Shown here: positions 7,121-14,197 of the stretch, one piece after another | How the letters are laid out: each line of letters opens with the position of its first letter | Numbering within the stretch: position 1 is the first letter of the stretch | From: an uncultured Lachnospiraceae bacterium | GTDB lineage: Bacteria > Bacillota > Clostridia > Lachnospirales > Lachnospiraceae | Direction of reading: 5' to 3' | Assembly: GCA_910578115.1 (NCBI GenBank) | Contig: CAJTPO010000068.1 | Coordinates: 1-15,084, forward strand | Length of the DNA stretch: 15,084 nt | Position numbers and translations under genes: made by a program | The notes under the pieces: generated by a model | What the model saw: the letters and a program-made list of their open reading frames with translations, nothing else | Told to the model about the DNA's origin: nothing | Databases searched by the model: none

Positions 7121-8482
7121 ATGCTGCTTGGCAGGAAGGCGGAATTAAGACATCTGAATAATTATTATGAGAGGGAAGGCAGCCAGATCGTTGTTGTATA
7201 TGGGCAGAAGCATGTCGGTAAGACGACTCTTCTCAGAGAATTTGTGGCACAAAGGTCAGGATACTATTATATGGCCAGAGCCTGTTCTGAGAGAGAGCAG
7301 ATGTATCAGTGGGGCATGCAGATGAGCCGTGACGGATATGAGATGGAGGCGTTCCCGGTCTTTCGTGATATTCTGATCAGGATCACCAGCCGGGAGGAAG
7401 GCAAGAAGGTGATCGTGATCGATGAGTTTCAGAATATCGTCAAGGCCAGCGGGGAATTCATGAAAGAGCTGGTTTCCTTTATGCACAGTCACTGGAACCG
7501 TGACGAAGTGATGATCATTCTGTGCAGTTCCGCCATAGGCTGGGTAGAGAACAGTATGGTCACACGGATCGGAGAAGCTGCCTATGAATTGTCAGGTTTT
7601 CTGAAGATCCGGGAAATGCCTTTTATGGATCTCGTAGAACGGTTTCCGAATTTTCGCATTGAAGAATGTGTGGAGGCGTATGCTATCCTGGGCGGGTATC
7701 CGGGACTGTGGAATCAATTTGACGACAGGCTGACGATCCAGCAGAATATCTGCCGCCATATACTGGATCGGGGGAGTTTTCTCTGCGAGGAGGGGGAGCG
7801 TATCCTGATGGACCAGCTGCGGGAGCCGGGGGTTTACAATACGATCATGGCTTCTATTGCAGATGGCAGCCATAAATTGAATCATCTGTATCTGCACACG
7901 GATTTTTCCCGGGCCAAGATCAGTGTCTATCTGAAAAACCTGATTGAACTGGAACTGGTGGAGAAGGTCTTTTCCTATGACACTGCAGGAAAGGAAAATG
8001 TGCAGAAAGGGATATATCGGATCAGTCATCCACTGGTACATTTTTATTATACTTATGTGTATCCGTATAGAAGCGAACTTGAGGCGCTTTCTGTAGGAGA
8101 ATTTTATAACAGCTATATCATACCGGATTTCCGCAAATATGTGAGCGGATCTTTTAAGCAGGTCTGCAGGCAGCATCTTGCACGATTGAACGACAGGAAG
8201 AAACTGCCGATACAGCCGGAAATGGTGGGAGAATGGGTTGGTAAGGCCGGAGAACTGGATATTATTGCACAGGATCTGCAGGAGCGGACTCTGATCGGGC
8301 TGTGCAACTGGGAGCGTCCTACCACTTATGAGGATTATGAGACGCTCTTAGGCTGTGCAAAGAAGGCGAAGATCAACGCAGATTATGTCTATATGTATTC
8401 GGCGTTTCGTTTTGATGAACGGTTGAATCTGGAGACGAAGGTCAGAAGTAATCTGAAGCTGATACAGATTTCGGATTTTTAG
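7121..8482 (+). CDS. AAA+ ATPase with C-terminal DUF234 domain
   Basis: A 453-residue protein of the archaeal-type ATPase/DUF234 family, whose cellular role is not established. The N-terminal P-loop domain shows LLGRKAEL (2-9), Walker A GQKHVGKTT (28-36) and Walker B KVIVIDEFQ (96-104). A GGYPGLW block (191-197), typical of this family, leads to a winged-helix-like middle region (about 240-310, with the LKNLIELELV helix), and a C-terminal DUF234 region from about 315. In many relatives the C-terminus carries a PD-(D/E)xK nuclease-like core with an ECKW-type motif; here GELDIIA (377-383) is kept, but the second motif reads LIGLCNW (391-397), so the usual acidic residue and lysine are replaced. 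GAGG at 7112-7115 supports the start. The next gene, topB, follows after 79 bp and may be cotranscribed. Confidence 0.85.
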   Translation: MLLGRKAELRHLNNYYEREGSQIVVVYGQKHVGKTTLLREFVAQRSGYYYMARACSEREQMYQWGMQMSRDGYEMEAFPVFRDILIRITSREEGKKVIVIDEFQNIVKASGEFMKELVSFMHSHWNRDEVMIILCSSAIGWVENSMVTRIGEAAYELSGFLKIREMPFMDLVERFPNFRIEECVEAYAILGGYPGLWNQFDDRLTIQQNICRHILDRGSFLCEEGERILMDQLREPGVYNTIMASIADGSHKLNHLYLHTDFSRAKISVYLKNLIELELVEKVFSYDTAGKENVQKGIYRISHPLVHFYYTYVYPYRSELEALSVGEFYNSYIIPDFRKYVSGSFKQVCRQHLARLNDRKKLPIQPEMVGEWVGKAGELDIIAQDLQERTLIGLCNWERPTTYEDYETLLGCAKKAKINADYVYMYSAFRFDERLNLETKVRSNLKLIQISDF

Positions 8483-8561
8483 GAAGCAGCAGGGAACTGC
8501 GTGTAATGTATGCCGGGTCTATGACAGAAGAAAGGCAGGGGCAGTTCTGAATGAGGAGTTT

Positions 8562-10583
8562 ATGGGAAAAAGTGTTTTTATTGCGGAGAAACCCAGTGTA
8601 GCAAAGGAGTTTGCGAAGGCTTTAAAGTATAATATGAAGAACAGGGACGGCTTCATGGAATCGGAGGAAGCGATCGTCACCTGGTGTGTAGGCCATCTGG
8701 TGACCATGAGTTATCCGGAGGCTTACGACGAGAAATACAGGCGCTGGTCACTGCAGACCATTCCATTTATTCCGGAACAGTTCAAATATGAAGTGATCGA
8801 CAGCGTTAAGAAACAGTTTCAGATCGTGAGCGGGCTGCTGAATAGAAGTGATGTGGATACCATCTATGTCTGCACCGACTCGGGACGGGAAGGAGAGTAT
8901 ATCTACCGTCTTGTGGAGCAGCAGGCCGGTGTGCATGGCAAGATGCGAAAAAGAGTCTGGATTGATTCCCAGACGGAAGAAGAGATTCTGCGCGGCATTC
9001 GGGAGGCCAAAGATCTGTCGGCCTATGACAATCTGTCTAATGCCGCTTATCTGCGTGCCAAGGAAGATTATCTGATGGGCATCAATTTTTCCAGAGTATT
9101 GACATTGAAATACAGCAGTCCTATCAAGTCTTATCTGAAGGCAGACAAGGCCGTGGTCTCTGTGGGCCGTGTGATGACCTGTGTGCTTGGTATGGTGGTG
9201 AACCGGGAACGGGAGATAAGGGATTTCGTGAAGATTCCCTTTTACCGGGTGCTGGCACAGGTGGAGGTGCAGGGCAGAGAGTGCAGCTGCGAGTGGAAGG
9301 CAGTGGAAGGTTCGAAATATTATCAGTCACCGCTGCTCTATAAAGATAACGGATTTCTGGAGGAAAAAGATGCGGACGCCTTTATCGGTTATCTGCAGGA
9401 GGAGCCGGCGGGCGTTCCGGTGGTGGAGAAGCTGGAGAAAAAGAAGGAGACCAGGAATCCGCCGCTCCTGTATAATCTGGCAGAGCTGCAGAACGACTGT
9501 TCCAAACTTTTCAAGATCAGCCCCGATGAGACGCTGCGGATCGCTCAGGAGCTTTATGAGAAGAAGATGACGACTTATCCCAGAACGGATGCCAGAGTGC
9601 TCTCCACGGCGGTGGCGAAGGAGATTCATAAGAATATCGGCGGGCTGCGTGGATACGGGATGGTGACGCCTTTTGTGGAAGAAATTCTAAACGGTGGCAG
9701 TTATAAGAACATCGGCCGGACACGGTATGTGAACGACAAACAGATCACAGATCACTATGCGATCATCCCTACCGGTCAGGGGTTGGGAAATTTGAGCGGT
9801 TTGCATTCCACGTCGGCTAAGGTGTATGAGATCATTGTCAGGCGTTTTTTGAGCATCTTTTATCCCGCTGCGGTGTATCAGAAAGTCAGCCTCGGGGTCA
9901 AAATGAAAGGGGAATTGTTCTTGACCAGCTTTAAAGTGCTGGCGGAGCCCGGGTATTTGAAGGTCAGCCAGTATTCTTTTACCAGAAAAAGGCCGGGGGA
10001 CGATAAGGGGGAAGACAGGCCGGAAGAGAAGGAAGAACAGGAAACTGCCTGTGACGCCTCCTTTATGGAAAGTCTGAAAACCTTGAAAAAAGGAATGAAG
10101 CTGGCACTGAACGGGATCGAGAAGAAGGAGGGGGAGACTTCCCCGCCCAAGAGGTACAATTCCGGTACGATGATCCTGACCATGGAGAATGCAGGGCAGT
10201 TTATCGAGGACGAAGAGCTGCGGGCGCAGATCAAGGGCAGCGGCATCGGTACTTCCGCCACCAGGGCGGAGATCTTAAAGAAGCTGGTGAACATTAAGTA
10301 TCTGGCCCTCAATAAGAAGACACAGATTATCACACCTACACTGCTGGGGGAGATGATTTATGAGGTGGTGGCCGGCTCCATCAAACCGCTTTTGGATCCG
10401 CGTCTGACGGCCAGTTGGGAGAAAGGGCTGACGCTGGTGGCGGACGGGCAGATCTCGGAGCAGGAATATATGGGGAAGCTGGATGACTTTGTCAGCAGAC
10501 GGACCAATGTAGTGAAGCAGATGAATAATCAGTCGATGCTTTATCATAGATTTCAATATGTGGAGCAGTTTTATAAGAAATAA
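8562..10583 (+). CDS. topB: DNA topoisomerase III (type IA)
   Basis: A cytoplasmic type IA topoisomerase that cuts and rejoins single DNA strands and helps separate linked molecules. The 673-residue protein starts with a Toprim domain (VFIAEKPSVA at 5-14; TDSGREGE at 105-112), followed by SVGRVMT (200-206) and the catalytic tyrosine in TTYPRTD (Y339). GIGTSATRAEILKKL near residue 565 is also typical. There is no C-terminal zinc-finger extension, as expected for this family. GAGGAG at 8553-8558 just before the ATG supports the start. Single chromosomal topB genes and element-borne copies both exist; here it sits among core genes with no conjugation genes nearby, so a chromosomal role is more likely. 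Confidence 0.95.
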   Translation: MGKSVFIAEKPSVAKEFAKALKYNMKNRDGFMESEEAIVTWCVGHLVTMSYPEAYDEKYRRWSLQTIPFIPEQFKYEVIDSVKKQFQIVSGLLNRSDVDTIYVCTDSGREGEYIYRLVEQQAGVHGKMRKRVWIDSQTEEEILRGIREAKDLSAYDNLSNAAYLRAKEDYLMGINFSRVLTLKYSSPIKSYLKADKAVVSVGRVMTCVLGMVVNREREIRDFVKIPFYRVLAQVEVQGRECSCEWKAVEGSKYYQSPLLYKDNGFLEEKDADAFIGYLQEEPAGVPVVEKLEKKKETRNPPLLYNLAELQNDCSKLFKISPDETLRIAQELYEKKMTTYPRTDARVLSTAVAKEIHKNIGGLRGYGMVTPFVEEILNGGSYKNIGRTRYVNDKQITDHYAIIPTGQGLGNLSGLHSTSAKVYEIIVRRFLSIFYPAAVYQKVSLGVKMKGELFLTSFKVLAEPGYLKVSQYSFTRKRPGDDKGEDRPEEKEEQETACDASFMESLKTLKKGMKLALNGIEKKEGETSPPKRYNSGTMILTMENAGQFIEDEELRAQIKGSGIGTSATRAEILKKLVNIKYLALNKKTQIITPTLLGEMIYEVVAGSIKPLLDPRLTASWEKGLTLVADGQISEQEYMGKLDDFVSRRTNVVKQMNNQSMLYHRFQYVEQFYKK

Positions 10584-10704
10584 AGGGAACATCTTAAGCA
10601 TCTGAGGGATTGCCAGGGATTGTCAGGGATGTTGTACCGGCAGAGTTTATGAGAGATTGTAATCATAAAGGCATATATTTTCAGGAAAGGACAGGTGAGG
10701 GAAA

Positions 10705-11385
10705 ATGGCAGGTTTACAGGACACGAGAGTGGATAGGCTCTACACATTGGAGGAGACGATCGCCAGAGATATTTTTGAAGGCGTGACATATCCGTGGGAG
10801 GTGCTGCCGAAGATTGGCGCATTTATCATCACACTGGGCAACACGCTTCCGGAAGAGATTTATGAGAAGAAGGGCGAGAATATCTGGATCGCCAGATCGG
10901 CAAAGGTGAATCCAAGCGCCTGCATCAACGGGCCGGTGATCATCGACGAGGAAGCAGAGATCAGACACTGTGCCTTTATCAGAGGCAATGCCATCGTCGG
11001 CAGAGGAGCGGTGGTGGGTAATTCCACGGAGCTTAAGAATGTGATTTTGTTCAACAAGGTTCAGGTGCCGCATTATAATTATGTGGGAGACAGCATTCTG
11101 GGATACAAGGCCCATATGGGAGCGGGTTCCATCACTTCCAATGTCAAGAGTGATAAGACACTTGTGGTGGTGCGGGCAGGAGAAGAGTGTTTCGAGACCG
11201 GCCTGAAGAAATTTGGAGCCATGCTGGGTGACAATGTGGAGATCGGCTGTAATTCGGTATTGAATCCGGGAACCGTGATCGGCAGGCAGACGAATGTGTA
11301 TCCCACTTCCATGGTGAGAGGATTCATTCCGGAAGGCAGTATCTACAAGAAGCAGGGTGAGGTCGCGAAGAAAAGGGAAATTTAG
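10705..11385 (+). CDS. GlmU-like left-handed beta-helix acyltransferase domain protein
   Basis: A 226-residue protein that matches the acetyltransferase half of GlmU without the nucleotidyltransferase half. Hexapeptide-type repeats run from about residue 60 to 205. VPHYNYVGDSILG (121-133) followed by HMGAGSITSN (137-146) parallels the GlmU segment in which a conserved N-H-x-x-Y-x-G-D is followed by IGAGTITCN. The N-terminal 55 residues are a short helical cap. It may acetylate a sugar amine, but the substrate is unknown, and some such proteins are annotated only as UDP-GlcNAc pyrophosphorylase-related. GGTGAGGG just before the ATG supports the start. It follows topB by 121 bp without a visible terminator between them. 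Confidence 0.82.
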   Translation: MAGLQDTRVDRLYTLEETIARDIFEGVTYPWEVLPKIGAFIITLGNTLPEEIYEKKGENIWIARSAKVNPSACINGPVIIDEEAEIRHCAFIRGNAIVGRGAVVGNSTELKNVILFNKVQVPHYNYVGDSILGYKAHMGAGSITSNVKSDKTLVVVRAGEECFETGLKKFGAMLGDNVEIGCNSVLNPGTVIGRQTNVYPTSMVRGFIPEGSIYKKQGEVAKKREI

Positions 11386-11470
11386 TTACTTTTTTAGGAA
11401 ATTCAACGGGTAAATTCGTAGAAATGACTGGATTTTTTGTCTTTAATATGCGAAAATAGAAATAACGGTT

Positions 11471-11499
11471 ATGACAGGTTCCTGAGAATCTGTTATCAA
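11471..11499 (+). promoter_or_regulatory. Candidate promoter for the NifU-like/GGGtGRT unit
   Basis: ATGACA (11471-11476) and TATCAA (11494-11499) are exactly 17 bp apart. The -10 box is preceded by TGT, which fits an extended -10 element. It lies 31 bp before the ATG of the NifU-like gene, in an AT-rich 145-bp gap. There is no strong terminator for the preceding gene in this gap. Confidence 0.45.
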
Positions 11500-11530
11500 A
11501 TAATTTTACATAATCGAAAGGAGTTATCAC

Positions 11531-12223
11531 ATGATTTATTCAAAAGAAGTTGAAGAAATGTGTACAGTGGCACAGGGCGTTCATCATGGCTGTGCTCCTA
11601 TCCCAGAAGAAGCGAAATGGGTTCAGGCGAAAGAGGTAAAGGATATTTCCGGTCTGACACACGGTGTGGGCTGGTGTGCTCCTCAGCAGGGCGCATGTAA
11701 GCTGACATTGAATGTGAAGGAAGGTATCATTCAGGAAGCGCTCGTAGAGACGATCGGCTGCTCCGGTATGACACATTCCGCAGCTATGGCATCCGAGATT
11801 CTGCCTGGTCTGACTGTTATGGAAGCGCTTAACACAGACCTTGTATGTGACGCGATCAATACGGCGATGAGAGAGCTGTTCTTACAGATCGTTTACGGTC
11901 GTACACAGTCTGCATTCTCAGAGGATGGTCTTCCGGTGGGCGCAGGTCTTGAAGATCTGGGCAAGGGCTTAAGAAGCCAGGTTGGTACGATGTATGGTAC
12001 TCTTAAGAAAGGTCCTCGTTATCTCGAGATGGCTGAAGGTTATGTAACAGGTATCGCGCTGGATGCGAACGACGAGATCATTGGTTACAAGTTCGTAAGT
12101 CTTGGTAAGATGACAGACTTCATCAAGAAGGGCGACGATCCGAATACGGCTTATGAGAAGGCATGCGGACAGTACGGACGTGTTGATGATGCCGTTAAGA
12201 TTATCGATCCCAGATGTGAATAA
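11531..12223 (+). CDS. NifU/IscU-like iron-sulfur cluster scaffold-related protein
   Basis: A 230-residue protein with a diverged NifU N-terminal fold in its first half. The stretch from GACKLTLNVKEG (54-65) through ETIGCSGMTHSAAMASEIL (73-91) to LTVMEAL (94-100) follows the IscU pattern of C-G-D-x-x-K-L-x-x-K-V, then G-C-x-x-x-x-A-S, then a T-x-x-E-A-L helix. Cysteines are at 11, 21, 49, 56, 77, 106, 212 and 229. C77 is the clearest counterpart of a scaffold ligand; C49 or C56 and C106 may supply the others. The second half (about 135-230) is extra and specific to this group. AAAGGAG at 11517-11523 lies 7 bp before the ATG. Its constant-looking partner downstream is the GGGtGRT protein. Fe-S binding is inferred from the fold, not shown. 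Confidence 0.82.
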   Translation: MIYSKEVEEMCTVAQGVHHGCAPIPEEAKWVQAKEVKDISGLTHGVGWCAPQQGACKLTLNVKEGIIQEALVETIGCSGMTHSAAMASEILPGLTVMEALNTDLVCDAINTAMRELFLQIVYGRTQSAFSEDGLPVGAGLEDLGKGLRSQVGTMYGTLKKGPRYLEMAEGYVTGIALDANDEIIGYKFVSLGKMTDFIKKGDDPNTAYEKACGQYGRVDDAVKIIDPRCE

Positions 12224-12224
12224 A

Positions 12225-12324
12225 AGTAAATTCCTTTGGAATTAACTTTAGTAAATTCCTTCAGAACTAACTTTAGTAAATTCCTTCAGAACTAACTTTA
12301 GTAAATTCCTTCGGAATTAACTTT
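12225..12324. repeat. Four 25-bp direct tandem repeats between the NifU-like and GGGtGRT genes
   Basis: Units occupy 12225-12249, 12250-12274, 12275-12299 and 12300-12324, each beginning AGTAAATTCC and ending TAACTTT. Units 2 and 3 are identical; units 1 and 4 differ from them at a few central positions. In units 1 and 4 the centre forms AATTCC-TTT/TTC-GGAATT hairpins. Across the unit 1/2 junction GGAATT (12238-12243) and AATTCC (12254-12259) enclose ACT-TT-AGT, another near-palindrome. The array begins one base after the stop codon. Confidence 0.9.
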
Positions 12325-12414
12325 GCGAGGTTTGCTTCGCAAACTCGAAGTTGTTTTAGAATCTATTTTACGAAGTTTGCTTTGTAAACTCGAAATTCCT
12401 TTAGAGTCTGCTTA
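12325..12414. repeat. Two diverged 45-bp hairpin repeats adjoining the tandem array
   Basis: Units 12325-12369 and 12370-12414 align without gaps with 34 of 45 positions identical. Each holds a stem-loop: CGAGGTTTGC with GCAAACTCG around TTC in the first (one bulged G), CGAAGTTTGC with GTAAACTCG in the second. The second halves of both units (e.g. AAATTCCTTTAGAGTCTGC) resemble decayed copies of the 25-bp unit, so the whole 190-bp tract may derive from one repeat family. Confidence 0.75.
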
Positions 12415-12463
12415 GTAAGATTTAATGAGAAGTTGCTAACATAAACAGGAGGATTAAGATAAG

Positions 12464-13474
12464 ATGGCTTTATTTGAATCATATGAAAGAAGAATTGACA
12501 AGATCAATTCCGTATTAAACAGTTATGGCATTTCTTCTATCGAAGAAGCCGAGAAAATTACGAAAGACGCTGGTCTGGATGTTTACGAGCAGGTTAAGAA
12601 GATCCAGCCGATCTGTTTTGAGAACGCCTGCTGGGCTTATACCGTAGGTGCGGCGATTGCGATTAAGAAAGACTGCAGGAAAGCGGCTGACGCGGCAGCA
12701 GCGATTGGTGAGGGTCTGCAGGCATTCTGTATTCCCGGTTCTGTTGCTGATACCCGTAAGGTAGGTCTTGGACACGGTAATCTGGGTAAGATGCTGTTGG
12801 AAGAAGAGACAGACTGCTTCGCATTCCTGGCAGGTCATGAGTCTTTTGCTGCAGCAGAAGGAGCGATCGGTATCGCAGAGAAGGCTAACAAGGTTCGTCA
12901 GAAACCGCTGCGTGTTATCCTGAATGGTCTCGGTAAGGACGCTGCCAAGATCATCTCCAGAATTAACGGCTTTACCTTTGTTGAGACAGAGTATGATCCT
13001 TATACAAACGAAGTAAAAGAGGTTAGCAGAATCGCTTACTCCGAGGGTCTTCGTTCAAAGGTTAACTGCTATGGCGCAAATTCCGTTCCGGAAGGCGTTG
13101 CGATCATGTGGAAAGAGAACGTAGACGTTTCCATTACCGGTAACTCTACGAACCCGACAAGATTCCAGCATCCTGTAGCAGGTACATACAAGAAAGAGAG
13201 AACAGAGGCTGGCAAGAAGTACTTCTCCGTTGCATCCGGCGGTGGTACAGGCCGTACACTGCATCCGGATAACATGGCTGCAGGTCCTGCTTCTTATGGT
13301 TTCACGGATACGTTGGGACGTATGCACTCTGACGCACAGTTTGCCGGTTCTTCTTCCGTTCCGGCTCATGTAGAGATGATGGGGCTGATCGGTATGGGTA
13401 ATAACCCGATGGTTGGTGCAACTGTGGCTGTAGCGGTTCTGATCGAGGAGGCAGCGAAGGCTGGTAAGTTCTAA
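12464..13474 (+). CDS. GGGtGRT-family protein (function unknown)
   Basis: A 336-residue, soluble-looking protein named for the motif SGGGTGRT, here at residues 258-265. Other strongly patterned stretches are GLGHGNLGKML (101-111), VILNGLGKDAAKI (151-163), YGANSVPEGVAIMW (203-216), ITGNSTNPTRFQHPVAGTYK (224-243) and a glycine-rich C-terminus with MGNNPMVGATVAVAV (311-325). Cysteines are at 51, 56, 71, 89, 118 and 202. No signal peptide or membrane segment is evident. I know of no established activity; the glycine-rich motifs suggest nucleotide or phosphate binding, which is inference. AGGAGG at 12447-12452, 11 bp before the ATG, is a near-perfect ribosome binding site. It shares codon preference (GGT, CGT, GTT) with the NifU-like gene upstream, and a strong terminator follows it, so the two probably work as a pair. 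Confidence 0.88.
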   Translation: MALFESYERRIDKINSVLNSYGISSIEEAEKITKDAGLDVYEQVKKIQPICFENACWAYTVGAAIAIKKDCRKAADAAAAIGEGLQAFCIPGSVADTRKVGLGHGNLGKMLLEEETDCFAFLAGHESFAAAEGAIGIAEKANKVRQKPLRVILNGLGKDAAKIISRINGFTFVETEYDPYTNEVKEVSRIAYSEGLRSKVNCYGANSVPEGVAIMWKENVDVSITGNSTNPTRFQHPVAGTYKKERTEAGKKYFSVASGGGTGRTLHPDNMAAGPASYGFTDTLGRMHSDAQFAGSSSVPAHVEMMGLIGMGNNPMVGATVAVAVLIEEAAKAGKF

Positions 13475-13490
13475 GAAAAGCCCGTAGTTT

Positions 13491-13536
13491 GGGGGTTAAT
13501 CAAGCCGGAAAATGGTTTGGTTAGCCCTCTTTTTTT
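13491..13536 (+). terminator. Strong intrinsic terminator after the GGGtGRT gene
   Basis: The arm 13491-13506 (GGGGGTTAATCAAGCC) pairs along its full 16 nt with 13514-13529 (GGTTTGGTTAGCCCTC), allowing four G-U pairs, around a 7-nt loop. Seven Ts follow at 13530-13536. It starts 17 bp after the stop codon. Confidence 0.9.
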
Positions 13537-13553
13537 GTGGGCAAAACCCGTAC

Positions 13554-13595
13554 AAGACACATACAAGACACACTCTATAAGACACACAAGACACA
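13554..13595. repeat. Four short AAGACACA repeats
   Basis: AAGACACA occurs at 13554-13561, 13565-13572, 13579-13586 and 13588-13595. The first two sit in a tandem TACAAGACACA 11-mer. A reverse-complement half copy, TGTGTC, occurs at 13628-13633. The rest of the gap between the terminator and 13741 shows no gene. Confidence 0.55.
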
Positions 13596-13741
13596 CTTTT
13601 GCTTCATGTGGTGTCAGGTGCTTCAGATGTGTCAAATAATGCCTTCATATGGTAAGATTTGTTTTTCGTGAGTGCATTGGCAATACCAGCCATAAATAGT
13701 AGAAGTTTACATTTTTAAAATATTTTTGGGAGGTATTGGGT

Positions 13742-13906
13742 ATGAGATGTGTGAATGGAACAGGCCATGTATTTAAAATGAAAGAAAAAGGCAGGCGTAA
13801 TCCCTGGCGTGTGAGAATTACTGTAGGGTGGAATAGGGGAGAATGGGTGTTGAGATTAGATTTACAGGTGAGTGTATACCAGTTCCAGAGGCAGCGAGAA
13901 TTATGA
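13742..13906 (+). pseudogene. Tyrosine-recombinase (integrase) N-terminal fragment
   Basis: GGGAGGT at 13728-13734 is followed 7 bp later by an ATG opening a 54-residue frame. Its first part, NGTGHVFKMKEKGRRNPWRV then RITVGW, matches the AP2-like arm-type DNA-binding domain that opens many Firmicute phage/ICE integrases (G-x-G-x-V-x-K-L, then R-x-P-x-x-V-R-x-T-x-G-W). After about residue 31 the similarity stops and the frame runs into an overlapping helix-turn-helix remnant, ending at TGA 13904-13906. The catalytic domain is missing, so this is a remnant, although the start signals would still allow translation. Confidence 0.6.
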
Positions 13907-14057
13907 AAAAGACCAGCAGTTTATAAGGCAGGCTATGAGTAAAGGAATTTTGCCAATTGGACTTGCGTTTAGGAAGGAAGACAGTAAACAGTATGATTAC
14001 TATATCAGCCCCAGGTTATTTTATGAGTATACTGGATATGTTTATAATGAAGCGTAA
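13843..14057 (+). pseudogene. Frameshifted helix-turn-helix (excisionase-like) protein of an integrative element
   Basis: One frame from the ATG at 13843 reads ...FTGECIPVPEAARIMKK and then stops after SSL. The next frame continues DQQFIRQAMSKGILPIGLAF, followed by a QYDYYISPRLFYEYTGYVYN ending and a TAA at 14055-14057. Joined at the A-run near 13905-13911, they give a coherent ~71-residue protein of the small DNA-binding type found beside integrases in Clostridia: a P-x-x-E-A-A-x-I-M HTH helix, F-I-R-x-x-x-x-x-G-x-L-P-I-G, and a YYISP-x-L-x-Y-E-Y-T-G-Y ending. A single missing base explains the break. A GTG at 13872 could start the second frame, but it would lack half the HTH. Confidence 0.62.
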
Positions 14058-14110
14058 GCCTATGTGATGTTGAGAAAAAGCATGTTGGTGGGATAAGTCA
14101 GGAATTTCAG

Positions 14111-14140
14111 GAAAATGGAACAGCTGTAAGGTACATTTTC
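14111..14140. repeat. Inverted repeat in mobile-element debris
   Basis: GAAAATG (14111-14117) and CATTTTC (14134-14140) are perfectly complementary, separated by 16 nt in which AC and GT add further pairing. It lies in the 140-bp non-coding stretch between the HTH remnant and a small ORF; nothing else is recognisable there. Confidence 0.35.
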
Positions 14141-14150
14141 AGTTCTCAGA

Positions 14151-14178
14151 CTGGCAGATACTGATACAATATGATAAT
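14151..14178 (+). promoter_or_regulatory. Weak promoter candidate upstream of the small TTG-start ORF
   Basis: CTGGCA (14151-14156) and GATAAT (14173-14178) are 16 bp apart, placed 20 bp before the TTG at 14198 and its AGGTGA site. The boxes are imperfect, and AT-rich DNA here gives several alternatives (e.g. TACAAT at 14165). Confidence 0.25.
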
Positions 14179-14197
14179 ATATGCTTGAGGTGATTGC

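Noticed and set aside
8874..8897. TopB Toprim motif reads DSGREGE rather than DxDREGE, suggesting a lost metal ligand
   Set aside because: DAGREGE-type variants are, to my knowledge, common in the TopB family, so this is probably not a defect.
12225..12324. Regular direct repeats that might suggest a CRISPR array
   Set aside because: The 25-bp units abut each other with no unique spacers, and no cas genes are present.
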